64,000 bases of DNA from Chionoecetes opilio (lineage: Eukaryota > Arthropoda > Malacostraca > Decapoda > Majidae): assembly GCA_016584305.1 (NCBI GenBank), contig JACEEZ010006466.1, forward strand, positions 152,501 to 216,500, in the 5' to 3' direction. The notes beneath the pieces were generated by a model, which was not told the origin of the DNA, did no database searches, and saw only the letters and a list, made by a program, of their open reading frames with translations. The position numbers and the translations under genes were made by a program. Below, in pieces: positions 22,496-34,521 of this stretch. How positions within the stretch are numbered: position 1 is the first letter of the stretch; each line of letters begins with the position of its first letter.

Positions 22496-23170
22496 TGTAT
22501 ATATATATGTATGTGTGTGTGTGTCTTAAACGGCGAAAAAGGATGAAAACATACCCGGAAATATCTTTAAATGTCCTGATTCACGCGAACATGTGCCAGC
22601 TAACCTGTCATGGGAAAAACGAAGTAAGAAAAGATGGTATCAGAGGAGGAAAAAGGAGGTGAAATAGGTAAAGAGAGGAAAAAAGGAGGTAAAAAGGAAA
22701 AGAGAGAAAGAAAAAGGGTGAAGAGGAGGAAAGATGGTAAAAGGGAGGTAAAATACTAGTAAAAAGGAAGAGAGAGAAAGGAAAGATGAAAGATGAGAAA
22801 TGGCAACACGACATAGGAACTACCACGTGTATATAGGTTTCACGGCCTCTTGTAGCTTCCTTATATTCTTATGATATCTAGCTTTACAGCTGCGTCATGA
22901 GGCGGGACGATAAGCTGATCGATATATCAATGTTGCGCAAAGAAAAAAAAATGTACTTCCGCCGAGGTGTTGAAGTGTAAGGTGGCAACTGTGGGGCGAC
23001 TAGTGATAACTGATGACTGATGACGCAGGAAATAGGGTACAATCGCGGCGTGACAGGGTGACAGAGGAGGAGGTATACGGTGTGTGTTCTGGGAAGGTGA
23101 TGAATCGTAACAGTGCTGGTCAGGTAAGGGAGTAATGAATGGTGTGTGTGGAGGGTGTGGACAGGCGACA
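21860..23170. other. Gene-free stretch
   Basis: No coding frame is recognised. It has a duplicated word TTTGTCTGAGG(G/T)G near 21890 and 21976, a GT array at 22459-22500, a polypurine tract at 22640-22795, and at 22832-22866 the CACGGCCTCTTGTAG fragment shared with 9277-9345. Confidence 0.5.
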
Positions 23171-23177
23171 CGTGGTG

Positions 23178-23179
23178 AT

Positions 23180-23218
<39 letters not shown>
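23178..23218 (+). repeat. (GT)n microsatellite at SINE-C tail
   Basis: About 20 GT units directly adjoin the 3' end of the minus-strand SINE. It may be the element's own CA-type tail or the array into which it inserted. Confidence 0.9.
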
Positions 23219-23508
23219 TCATCTAGTTGTATTTTACAGGGCCAGAGCAACGCTCGTATGGCCCAGTCTTCATATCAAATTTTTTTTATCATTCATCCTC
23301 AGTGCTTTGTGTTGGCCGAAGCCAGCACCCCGGGAGGGGGGTCACAAACCCCCGGCTAACACCCGGTACCCATTCACTGCTGGGTGGACAGGGGCTCAGG
23401 TTTTAAGGAAACAACCCATCTATTTCCGCTCCGCCCGGGATCGAACCCGGGACTTCTCGGTTGTGAACCGAGCGTGCTTCCCCTACACCACGGAGTACCC
23501 TTTGTATG
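23219..23508 (-). mobile_element. tRNA-derived SINE (family C)
   Basis: On the minus strand the head at 23508-23436 reads as a tRNA: A-box-like GTGGTGTAGGGG, a 5-bp anticodon stem CTCGG/CCGAG with loop TTCACAA (anticodon CAC, valine), and a B box GGGTTCGATCCC. CTCCG and CGGAG can pair as an acceptor stem. The T arm has a six-base loop, unlike a true tRNA, and a body of about 220 bp follows, so I call it a SINE. Its 3' end (at 23219) abuts a (GT)n array on the plus strand, which is (CA)n in the SINE sense. Another GT array flanks the head at 23505-23574. Confidence 0.7.
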
Positions 23509-23509
23509 T

Positions 23510-23540
<31 letters not shown>

Positions 23541-23730
23541 ACTGTGTGTGTGTGTGTGTATGTGTGTGTGTGTAGGTAATGGTGATGATAGTCTTGATTG
23601 GTGATGTATTGATGATGGTACAAGACCTGATCAGACCACCTTGGCTTCACTAACCTTACATCTAAACGTCCTCAAGGCCATTTGGAGCATCGCTGACTTG
23701 TTTTAATTTAGTTATTTACATGTTTTCAAA

Positions 23731-24002
23731 ACCTTTCTGCACCGTTGAGTGGCCTAAGAACACCCACATGTCCTGCCCATCAACTCTACCTTCGATTGCT
23801 AGTGCATCGGAGGACACAGGGGGGCGGCATGAGCCTCTAATCACAGGCGTCACTATAAGAATCCTGCCTGCGCCACCACGGGCGAGGACCAACCATCACA
23901 GCCCTCAAGTGAACCTCCAGAGCCTAACATCTGAACCCTGGGTCACCACTGCCTACAGGCGCTATAGGCACAAATGGGAAAAAAAAAAAAAAATTTTTTT
24001 TT
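23731..24002 (+). mobile_element. tRNA-derived SINE (family B), head-truncated copy
   Basis: From ACCTTTCTGCACCGTTGAGT to the A run at 23979-23993, the sequence is the counterpart, in opposite orientation, of the SINE at 39570-39912. Shared words include GGTTCACTTGAGG (inverted here as CCTCAAGTGAACC) and the GCATCGGAGGACACAGGG block. The tRNA-like head is missing. The A tail is followed by a T run, so an adjacent second insertion in the other orientation is possible. Confidence 0.7.
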
Positions 24003-24790
24003 GACTAAGTGGAGTTTGGTTACGCCTGGACAGTATAGGATAAAAGAAAGACTAAGTTTTTAGTGCTCTCGTTATAACTTCACTCCACTCACACCTTGCA
24101 TCCGCTTCATCCCCTCTGTTGTATTTTCTTCCTCCTAGATTTTTTCTTTAATTTTTAACCAGAACGCTAATTACACATATTTATTCCTTCTGGTAATGTA
24201 TTCATCTATTGAGTTCCTGTGTTTGAGTGTTGTTGTCGCTGCTGTTAGATGCTGCATAGGGGCTGCTTGCTGCTCTTAAATGCTGTGCGAAGGTCATTTA
24301 AACATATAATTCAGGGATAACTTCAGAAGGTCCTGATGATGGCTTTGAAGAATAAAAGAAATGCGCAGTTAAGGAGTGTATTGATTGATGAAGTGAAGGG
24401 GAGAGAAGAGGAGTTGATAGAAGGAAGAGGAGCTAAGAGATGGAGGAGGAGGAGGAGCTAAGAGATGGAGGAGGAGGAGGTAAGAGATGGAGGAGGAGGT
24501 AAGAGATGGAGGAGGAGGAAGAGGTAAGAGAAAGAGGAGGGGGAAGAGGTAGGAGAATGGAGGAAGAGGAGTTAAGAGAAGGAGGCAATCTTGGGAGGAA
24601 GGAAAAGTGATTAGGCGTGATGGAAATTGAATCTGCTTTGAGGAATTGAAGAGGAAACGAAGGAGGAAAATTCGGTGATGAAAAGTGAGGCAATAACGAG
24701 GGAGGTGGATAGAAACATAGGATAATAAATCGAGAACGAAGGAATGAAATATAAAAAAAAACAATTAACGAGGGAAGGAAAAACTAATAT

Positions 24791-24833
24791 ACTACTACTA
24801 CTACTACTTCTACTACTACTACTACTTCTACTT

Positions 24834-24864
<31 letters not shown>

Positions 24865-24906
24865 TTCTACTACTACTACTAATAATAATAATAATAATAA
24901 TAATAA
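24791..24906 (+). repeat. (TAC)n, (TTC)n and (AAT)n compound array
   Basis: TAC units are interspersed with single TTC units and pass into AATAAT units at about 24879. Confidence 0.9.
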
Positions 24907-25689
24907 TTTTATTTTCACCCGAAGGCAAACAGTAAAAAAAAACCCAGTAACAACATAATTATACCAACAGGAGTAAATGAACTTAAACTAAATCAATATA
25001 ATGCAATAAAGATGTAATAACGTGATAAGTAGAGGTGTGAAGTGTGGTGTGTGTGATGCTTGAATGAGGTGAGGGAAGGGTTTAAGGGGGAGGGTGTAGG
25101 ATGACACAGGGGGGGGGGGTTACAAAGGAGAGGATCAGTGGAAGGGGGAGGGAGGGTCAGATAGGGTCATAGGAAGGGTCATTAAATAGAAGGGTAGTGA
25201 AGTTCTCCAGGGAATACATCTGTGTCCGCGTCCCTCCCTCCTGCTTGTTCCTCGCACCTCACTCCTCACCTCACTGTTTATACCTGCTCATTTACAGCTT
25301 ATGGATTGGGTGTCTTTTCACAACGTCCTTTCCGCCCCTCTTGTCTCTTCATTGCCATGTATATATTCTCTCGGCGAAGTGAAAGTGAGAAAATGAGACA
25401 CATGCACAAACAGACACAATACGCATTTCTACGTTCTTCATATTTAAATTTGATCAAACATGTATTTTGTTTATCTTTGTACTTGTGCATGCAGGAACCC
25501 TCGCTGAGTCGTGTATTTGTTCTATTTTTCTTTAATTATACAGTCTACACAGGATTCGAAGACTACATTCGCGAGGGTGTTCTTAGTTTTGACTTTGGGG
25601 AGGGTTGTGTATGACCCTGGTTGTGGGTAGCGAGGCAAGTCAATACAGACATTGGGCGAACGATAGCCAGTAGAATGAACCACTTTCCC

Positions 25690-26100
25690 TCCCATTACCT
25701 CTTACCCCCCTACCCCTCCTGCCTCACTCCTGCCTCACTACCCCTCCATCCCCTTGCCTCTTACCTCCCTTCCCCCCCTGCCTCACTCTTACCTCCCTAC
25801 CCCTCCATCCCCTTGCCTCCCTACACCTCCTGCCTCACCCCTGCCTCACCGCCCCTCCACCCCATTACCTTTTACCCCCCTACCCCCCCTGCCTCACTCC
25901 TGCCTCACTGCCCCTCCACCCCATTACCTCTTACCTCCCTTCCCCTCCTGCCTCACTCTTACCCCCCTACCCCCCTGCCTCACCGACCCTCCATCCCCCT
26001 GCCTATTACCTCCCTACCCCTCCTGCCTCCCACTCCTACCTGCCCACTACCCCCTCCCTGCCTCACTCGTAGCCCCCCCCCCTACCTCACTCCTCCCTTG
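25690..26100 (+). repeat. C-rich degenerate minisatellite
   Basis: Words such as CCTGCCTCACT and CCCCTCCATCCCC recur about every 50-70 bp with many small length changes. Confidence 0.75.
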
Positions 26101-27114
26101 GTACCCCTCCATCCCTCGCCTCTCTATAGCCCGCTGCCCGAGGGTCGAGGGCCGCCAGATGGGTCCGGGAGGGCGACTCTGTAATCCGCTTTATTTTTCT
26201 CCGATTAATCAGCCTCGACGATCGACATGGTGACTCAGAGCGGATCGATAGGCCATCGAAAGGAGCGGAGATTCCAGGTTTCTGAGTTCCATCGAGACCC
26301 AACCTTGTGTCGACGATCCCAGGTGCCGGGGAGAACGCGTGGCAGCTGACAGCATGAGGACAGAAGGGGAGGCGGTGTTTCACGGGGAGGTGGTTTGGGG
26401 CAAGGCTAAAGGACATGACTCTCTCTCGGCCTTGGTTTCGGGTATGAGTGGTCAGGTTTTGGGGCTGGAAAGTCGAACTAAGGCACCACTTGGACGCTCA
26501 GAAGTCTTGGCAGGAGAAGTCTTGGCAGGGGAACCGTGTGATGTACCAGAAATTGAGGATGAAAGAATGGAAGTTGTGAGTGAGTGAGGTCATGCGATGT
26601 ACAGCAGGGGAAGTGTGGAGTGAGGAGTAGTGTGGGTTATCGCATCGCCGGACAGTGAGTGGCCAGACATGGATATCGAGTGCCATTAATTGTATACAGT
26701 CGCTGCCACCAGTAATGACGCGTTGTCGTCGTGTCGTCGGTACTTCCTGATGTCTCCTGCCGCAGTCTGCACGTGTGGAGTGTCTCGCGACGGATAAGAG
26801 CTGAAACCTGTGCTGAGAGTAGCTTAAGAGCGTCTGTGTGAGACCATGACTAACTGACGTCCAGAGAAGGTACTCGTGGAAGCTGTTGCAACTTTGGGGC
26901 ACTCACCTCACTTTGCTTCTGTGTTTGAGTCCCAGAAGTGAGAAGACATGAGAACCAGGCTAAAGGCTAAAAAGATATTAAGATAGAAAGGGGATGGCAA
27001 TTTTGGTCGGCCTACTCGAAGTTTTAGGTTTTAGTTTCGCCTTTGAGTCCTCATTGCATGTGATGGCCACATGGACAAGGCTATATCGTCTAATAGCTCC
27101 ATCTACAGCAATTC

Positions 27115-27500
<386 letters not shown>

Positions 27501-27748
27501 GCCTTGATGAGAACGACCAGCTCGCGGGTATAGGTACGAAGAGGTCGTCTTTAACAAAGAGAAGGAAGAGCAGCTGGTGAGCTCGGGCCACCTCACACCT
27601 GACAGCCATGACACCCAGCGCGCCGCCAGCCCTGTAGCCCCTGTAGGTAGACTGCCCCCAGACACCACGCTTCACCGAGTGTGTTTCAGAGCAGACCGTA
27701 CGACCCCCCCCCCCCCCCCACCACACGTTCTCTTTGTCCTTCTTCAAG

Positions 27749-28014
27749 ACATTGGCCGATTTTCTAAACATGAACTTGGGCTAACCTAAGACTAACCATG
27801 GCTTTAGACCAGACATTTAAGCTTTTTAACCATTTTCCCAGGGGGTTTAGTCTCAGATTGGAATTGCTAGAGACTCACTAACCTCTCCAACATCCAAGTC
27901 TCATGATATTATACCCCGGACAAATGTTTAAAGCACTGAAATGTCTGTCTAAAGCCATGGTTAGTCTTAGGTTAGCCCATGTCAATGTTTAAAAAATCGG
28001 CCAAATTATTGGCA
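27749..28014. mobile_element. MITE-like element with long terminal inverted repeats
   Basis: The left arm (27749-27835, starting TTGGCCGATTTTCTAAACAT) and the right arm (about 27925-28014) are close reverse complements. Both hold GGGCTAACCTAAGACTAACC and CATGGCTTTAGAC. The unpaired middle is about 90 bp. There is no coding capacity, which fits a non-autonomous DNA transposon. I could not find an obvious target-site duplication, so the exact ends are uncertain. Confidence 0.7.
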
Positions 28015-28139
28015 AAGGGCACAACACTAAGTATCGGCCCGGCAGTGGGATGCATCGGTATACCTCTATAGGGTGGCTGCCACGAGCAAGTGTGTCTGGC
28101 TTCTCTCGCCATTTTCATCAAGCGAGGAGCAAGGTATAC

Positions 28140-28410
28140 CCTATCTTTCCCTTTCCTACTTCCTTCCTTTCCCTACTTCCTTCCCTTTCCCTCTCCCTCC
28201 CTCCTTCCCTCTCTTCCTCCTTCCTTCTCTCCCTCCTTTCCTTTCCCTCCTTCCTTCCCTTTCCCTCCTTCCTTCCCTCTCCCTCCCTCCTTCCCTCTCT
28301 CCTTCCTTTCCTTTCCCTCCTTCCTTCCCTCTCCCTCCCTCCTTCCCTCTCTCCTTCCTTTCCTTTCCCTCCTTCCTTCCCTCTCCCTCCCTCATCCACT
28401 TTCCCTCCCT
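28140..28410 (+). repeat. (TTCCC)-type pyrimidine tandem repeat
   Basis: CTTTCCCTCCTTCCTTCC blocks with period about 60-65 recur at least four times. Confidence 0.85.
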
Positions 28411-29267
28411 CCATCCTAGAAGTGTTGTGTTCCGTCACTCTTCATCGAGGAACCTGCCATTGGCGTGTCCACCTCTCTTTGCTCGGGTCTCGTGCGTGGC
28501 ATTCATTACGAAAGCCGATATTTAGGATCGCCACAGCTTGTTATTGCCTCGTGTGTATAGCGTATATTTTCCTTCAGTTCCTTGTGTGTGCGTGAGCTGC
28601 GTATTGTGTCTCACGCGGCAAGACGAGAAGGGAGAGGGGAAGGGCGCTGAGTGGTGGGGGAGGGAGCAGGGAGGGGATGTGAGGGGACACGGTGGGGGAG
28701 GGGAACGAGAAGGGAGTTAGAGGGGAAAGGTGCTAAGTAGTGGGGGGAAGGGGAGATGAGGGGACACGGTGAGGCATGGGAAAGTGGTGGAGGGTAAGGG
28801 GAAGGACGGTGAGTGGTGGGGGAGGGAGCAGGGAGGGGAGATGAAGGGGCGCGGTAAGGGAGGGGAAAGTGGTGGAGGGTGAGGGAAGATGAGGGGAAGG
28901 GTGCTGAGTGGTGGTGGGGGAGGGAGCAGGGAGGGTAGATGAGGGGACACGGTGAGGGAGGGTGAGGGGACCCTTTGGGGCAGGGGGAAATGGAGGAGGG
29001 TGAGGGGACTGAGGGGAGACGGTGGTAGGCGTGGCAGGTCGGCTAGCACGTGATGCCGTCTGGTGGTGCCACGCCCGACCCTCCCATCGACGTTCCCCTC
29101 GACCTTCCCCTCAACCCATCACCCGGGCACAGACGGCTCGTGTGGCGGAGAGTTGAGAGTCGGCAACATCAGTATACCGCGGCTTGAGGGAACCCTTGGT
29201 GAACATAAGTTAGTATTTTAGGCCTTCAGGTTGCCGTACTGTGAATGGCCATAAAGGCGTCTTTCAT

Positions 29268-29375
<108 letters not shown>

Positions 29376-30034
29376 TGGGTAGAAATGTAGCCCTATTCAC
29401 CATTAAAACGATTTAGGACAAAGGATTTAGAAGCATTGCAATTAACATTTGGCATTAGTTAGTAAATGTAAATATGGGATAATCAGGAGAGGTAAAAAAA
29501 AAACGTCGTAAGAAAACTTATTAAGTATACATGCCTTGAAAACATTAAACATGTCTACATATCTGTCTTTCTGTTCTTGCTATAACTTAAGGACTAAAAC
29601 TCTGTTGGCTTTAACTCTGCCTATAAATATCCACTGAGCCACAGGGAAGGAGTGTGGGTCGAGGGGGGGAGGGAGAGGGATGGGGGATGGGTGGTGGGTG
29701 GGTAGGGGGTGAAAGGGGTGTGTGGGTCAGGGGTGGGAGGGTGAGTGAGTGGGTAGAGTGGGAGGGTGTGAGGGGTGGGTGGGTAGGGGGTGAAAGGGGT
29801 GTGTGGGTGGGTGGGTGGGGGTGTACACGTGTGACTCGTTGATAAAACCCTCGTGTGTACGTTCCCAGATGTTCTTGTTTTTGTTAGATATTACTAAGTG
29901 TGAATGACCTTAACATGATAAATCCACATATAGTTTAGTAGACTATAATGATATTCCTAACATACAGTGTAGCGTTGTCATACCCTGATATCCTCTCATC
30001 CTTTGATAGGTCACGCCTCTTCATAACAGTCATA

Positions 30035-30086
<52 letters not shown>

Positions 30087-31831
30087 AGGAAACTTTTTCT
30101 TAATATTATGGAGACAGATAGGACTGATAGAGGAAGTGAAGGAAGGAAGGAAAGGAGGGAGTGTGAAATTTTTCGTAGTATTTAAGAAGACAGGATTGAG
30201 AGAGGAAGTGAAAGAAGGAAGGAAGGAACGAAAGGAGGGAGTGAAGGAAGGAAGGAAGGAACGAAAGGAGGGAGTGGGGGAGAAAGGAGAAGCCAGTGAC
30301 GGAAGGAAAGTATATGAAGGTGCGAGGAGCTGAGGGAGGCGTGAGGAGCATAGAGGGAGAGTGGAAGGGTGGAAAGGTGGAGAAGGATCGGGAAGCGCAG
30401 GGAGGGAGGAAGGGAGGGAAGCGCAGGGAGGGAGTGGAGGGAGAGAGTGAGGGATGGAGGGAGAGAGACGATCCAGCGCAGTGGACTTGATGACTCGCTT
30501 CCGGTTGGGCGATAATTACCAAAGGCTGCCGTCCTGCCTGCGTTGGGTGCATGGTGAGGGGGGGGGGCGTGTAGTATATCCCTGGGGCTGCGGGGGGGGG
30601 GGTAGTGTTGGCTAGATGGGGTGGGGGTGATAGTATTGGCTAGAAATCATAGTAATAATAATAGTCATAATTTAAAAAAAAAAAAAAAAAAAAAACATAT
30701 TTGGAAATTAACTTAATTACTAACAAAATAATAGATAAGATAAGAAAAAGGGATTACGTAGTGTCTGCTGCTGATGGCATTTTTTTTTCTTCTAACATAT
30801 TTCAGGAGCAAATTTAGATATATCGATGTATTTTTTAGGGGGGTAATTAGGCTAAAGAGGATTATTTATGTAGGTTACTGTCGCCTTGTTGCCAATGACC
30901 ATCTATCCACGGGGCAAGGTTGGGGAGGCACTAGAGAGAGCAAGGCTAAGGGAATCTCTTTTCCTTGGCCTTGACAGAGAGGGTAGTAAGGAGGGTTGGT
31001 GGGACGGAAGGGAAAGCCACCAGGAGTCATAAAAGAGGAGAGTAAAGAAATCGAAGGTCTTGGGAGAAAAAAAAGTAATAGGGAAAGGAGCGAAAGGGAA
31101 AGGAGAAAGACGAAGAAATTTTATGAAGTTAAAGGCAGAGGGGAGGACGTTTTAGTTGCAGAAAAAGTGGTAACATGTATATCTTCCACTTTGCTGTTTT
31201 TAAAAATTTTGTATAGATATGAAAGAAAGGAACAAAGACTAATTCCCCTAAACATGACATGTATGTGTGTTATTAATTTGGATTTTTATACGTTTTTCCC
31301 CCAAAAAATATAGAAAAATAAAATAAACACGTAAGAGGAGATATAATTTTTTTTTTCACTCATGACTTTATTGCCTCGAGTGCATTGAATGAGTGGGCAT
31401 TGACGTGCCTTATCAACCATTACATTTTTTTTCTCTCTTTTGATCAGGTGTACTTTTTTAATTGCTCTTTTTTTCGATATAGTAACCTCACTGACTAGAA
31501 ATGAATAGGAGGAGAAACGTGACTGCAGCCAAAAGAGAGGAGAAAAATAAATACCCATCACAAAATCATAGAAAAGACTTATTATTATTCATAGCGACGT
31601 TAATTAAAACTCATCAGATTTGACTTGAGTAGCACAGCGAAATTTTACGAGTTTATATTACTGTTATAACCTTTTTAACCAATTACAACGAATTTATATT
31701 ACATAGCATATTGATGGATGTGTATGTGAGGTGATCTGTGTAAATATTGGGGGACATAGACACTTAGTAGACGATTCATACCAATATACTGCCATCCACC
31801 ACCTTCAAACCAAGACTTATCGTATGGTAGG

Positions 31832-31861
31832 CCAAAGACTACTGTATAGAGTAGTCTTTGG
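31832..31861. other. Perfect 12-bp hairpin
   Basis: CCAAAGACTACT and AGTAGTCTTTGG pair exactly around a GTATAG loop. There is no repeat boundary or gene nearby. Confidence 0.8.
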
Positions 31862-32375
31862 GTAGGCATAAGTTACTATTGCCTAGTAATGTGGGTATAG
31901 GCAACATCTATTTAACTTATTAAATGGACCCTGTGTATAGGTATGTTTACAAGTTTACAAGTTTATTAAAGAAAAGAAGGGGGAGATTACATAGGAGAGG
32001 GGGTTCTACAAGAATAAAGAGAACACAGACATACAGAATAATATGTATGGATGGGAACGTCACTCCGATAAACAGTGCAAGAGGCTTTGTTATGTTCCTT
32101 GTACGTGTGGCGATTTGGAACGCAGGCAATATGAAGACATTTGTTCCTGCTAATGTTGGTGATTATGATATCCAGCGACATGTGTTGGTGATCATTCAAG
32201 GGTTGTCAGTGGTAGTGGTGATATGTGGCAGTGTGGTTGTCGCGGTGATGTGGTCTTTGTGGTGCGCTGCCGGGGATGTGGTTTGATGACAAAGGAAAAA
32301 AAGTGGTTGAAATAATATGTATGTGTTCCATAATGACCGCCCTGTCCGCGTGAATATATGGAATGGGAGGGCTTA

Positions 32376-32525
<150 letters not shown>

Positions 32526-33254
32526 GAAAGGTCAGAATTTACGCACGACATGATAAAGAAGGCTAGTGTGTGTGTTGTGTGTTGGCATTAGTTTTGACTG
32601 TTATAGGCAAACAAACAATACTTTCAAAATAACCTACACTTTAAGCATATCATACGAAACATATACTTCCAGCTTACACTTTTACAAATCCTACCCAATG
32701 AATCCATATGAAATACAGGGTTGTGTTGTGTTCTGAAGGACTGTGCCTAAGTGTGTGTAATGCTTAGATAGATAAATAATGAATAATAAAATGATGAATA
32801 ATAGGCAGGTGGTAGATATTATTGGTGGATATAAATATTACCAGGTGGTAGAAATAATGAATAATAGATTGTGTAATGCTTAGTTAGTCCCTTTATAGAA
32901 GTAATCCTCTCAACACATGCCCTTGCCTCTCCATGTAATGCCTGTCCATTACCTGCCGTCCTTGCCTGCCGCCCGTGCCTGTCCATTAACCATGTAATGC
33001 TTGAACGCTGAAGCTTTGGTAATTAATTCAAGTATCCAGGGGGCAAGTGTTAATTGGTTAGCTGATCTGGCGCTGTATAGGATGAACTCAACGCTATTCC
33101 TGCCTGCCCTTGTGTGTAAAGGTGTGTTGGTATCCCTTGAGAGGCTCTGCTGGCAACGCACCTCCCAGCTAGACTGGAACCCTCGAGCCTGCATGGGTAT
33201 AGAATTTCATGCTCTACTGATTGAACCGGCTCGCTTGATTTTTTCCCACAACTC

Positions 33255-33323
33255 TCTCTCTCGCTCTCGCTCTTGCTCTTGCTCTTGCTCTCGCTCTCGC
33301 TCTCGCTCTCGCTCTCGCTCTCG

Positions 33324-33395
<72 letters not shown>
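33255..33395 (+). repeat. (GCTCTT)/(GCTCTC)/(CT) graded array
   Basis: The array changes stepwise from GCTCTT units to GCTCTC units to pure CT. This is consistent with successive expansion of one point variant within a CT array. Confidence 0.9.
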
Positions 33396-33398
<3 letters not shown>

Positions 33399-33774
33399 TT
33401 GGAAGGCATACCAGCGCAATTTTTATTCCTATCAGAGGGATGAGCCAGTAGCTTATAGGACCGCCACTAAACAAAATGTGTGGCCATGTTTGCCATTTCC
33501 ATGAAAAAAGAATAATGAATGAAATATAGAAGGATAAAAAAATATTAAGGAAGATTTTTCTGAAATGGAGGCATCTATATCCCAATTTAATGTTTTTGTA
33601 TCCATACATGTATCTCTTTAATGTTTTATTGTATCCGTCTTAATTCTTTTCGTCTGAATTAGTTTACATTTCAAATAAGTAATTCAGTTTTATCCTGTGT
33701 CTCGTAGGGAAAGGAAGACAGAAAGAAAAAGGTGTTGGTATGCATTAAGATGATAGACACGTAGTTCATTTCAT

Positions 33775-33856
33775 CACACACACACACACACACCCACACC
33801 CACACACACACACACACGCACACCCACACCCACACACCCACACACACACACACACC

Positions 33857-33930
<74 letters not shown>

Positions 33931-34012
33931 ACACACCCACACACCCACACACACACACACACACACACACCCACACCCACACCCACACACACCCACACAC
34001 ACACACACGCAC
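33775..34012 (+). repeat. (CA)n/(CACCCA) array
   Basis: CA units with frequent CACCCA insertions over nearly 240 bp. Confidence 0.95.
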
Positions 34013-34317
34013 AAAAAAGTGGTGCTGTACAGTACATCAACAAGACACTGATGGAGAGTCTTGCCTTGGCGCTCACCCAGGGAGGATGAAGCCCAGGGGT
34101 GCGGTGGTGTAACAGGTGGTGCGTGGTGCCCAGGTGGTAACAGGTGGTGTCTTGCCTTACTTACCGAACACCAAACCTTCACATACACCACCATAGTATC
34201 AGTGCCCGTCCCCTCTTTACCCTTTTTAATTTGTATCCATCTTCCTCTCCATTTTCCCCTCTCCTTTATCCTACCTTGTCTGTTTTAGTTCTTCTGCCTA
34301 AGATGTCTGTCACTAAA

Positions 34318-34521
34318 GTCAATTTTTTTAAAGAGGCAAAAATTCCATTCTATCTTAAGGTTTCATGCTTAAAATTATGCCTATGTTTACCTGATAATAG
34401 GGTTAACTAGGATGAAATACAACTGATATTTAGAAGAAGCGTAGTATTCCCTTCTCCTGGCATTAAATATCAATCAGTAAGCAGCAAGGGGTTAGGATTT
34501 TTCACCTAGTAAAAAAAAATA
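34318..34521 (+). repeat. Dispersed repeat E, uninterrupted copy
   Basis: It runs from GTCAATTTTTTT to a terminal A run and contains CATGCTTAAAATTATGCCTA and ACAACTGATATTTAGAAGAA. It matches 58991-59383, where the same sequence is split by a SINE. The 13-bp word TCCCTTCTCCTGG occurs once here (34448-34460), which is the empty insertion site. Confidence 0.85.

Larger units (their letters stand above)
24003..27110. other. Gene-free stretch
   Basis: No convincing gene. It contains GGA-rich repeats (24415-24600), a compound (TAC)n/(TTC)n/(AAT)n array (24791-24906), a C-rich minisatellite (25690-26100) and GC-richer unique sequence at 26110-26960. A frame at 26354-26587 (+) starts with ATG but has no recognisable domain. 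Confidence 0.5.

Noticed and set aside
23436..23508. A functional tRNA-Val gene
   Set aside because: The T loop has six bases, the acceptor stem is poor, and a body of about 220 bp follows in the transcription sense, so it is a SINE head.
26354..26587. A 78-codon ATG frame in the plus strand
   Set aside because: It overlaps a comparable frame on the other strand, contains a small tandem repeat (GAAGTCTTGGCAGG) and shows no known motif.
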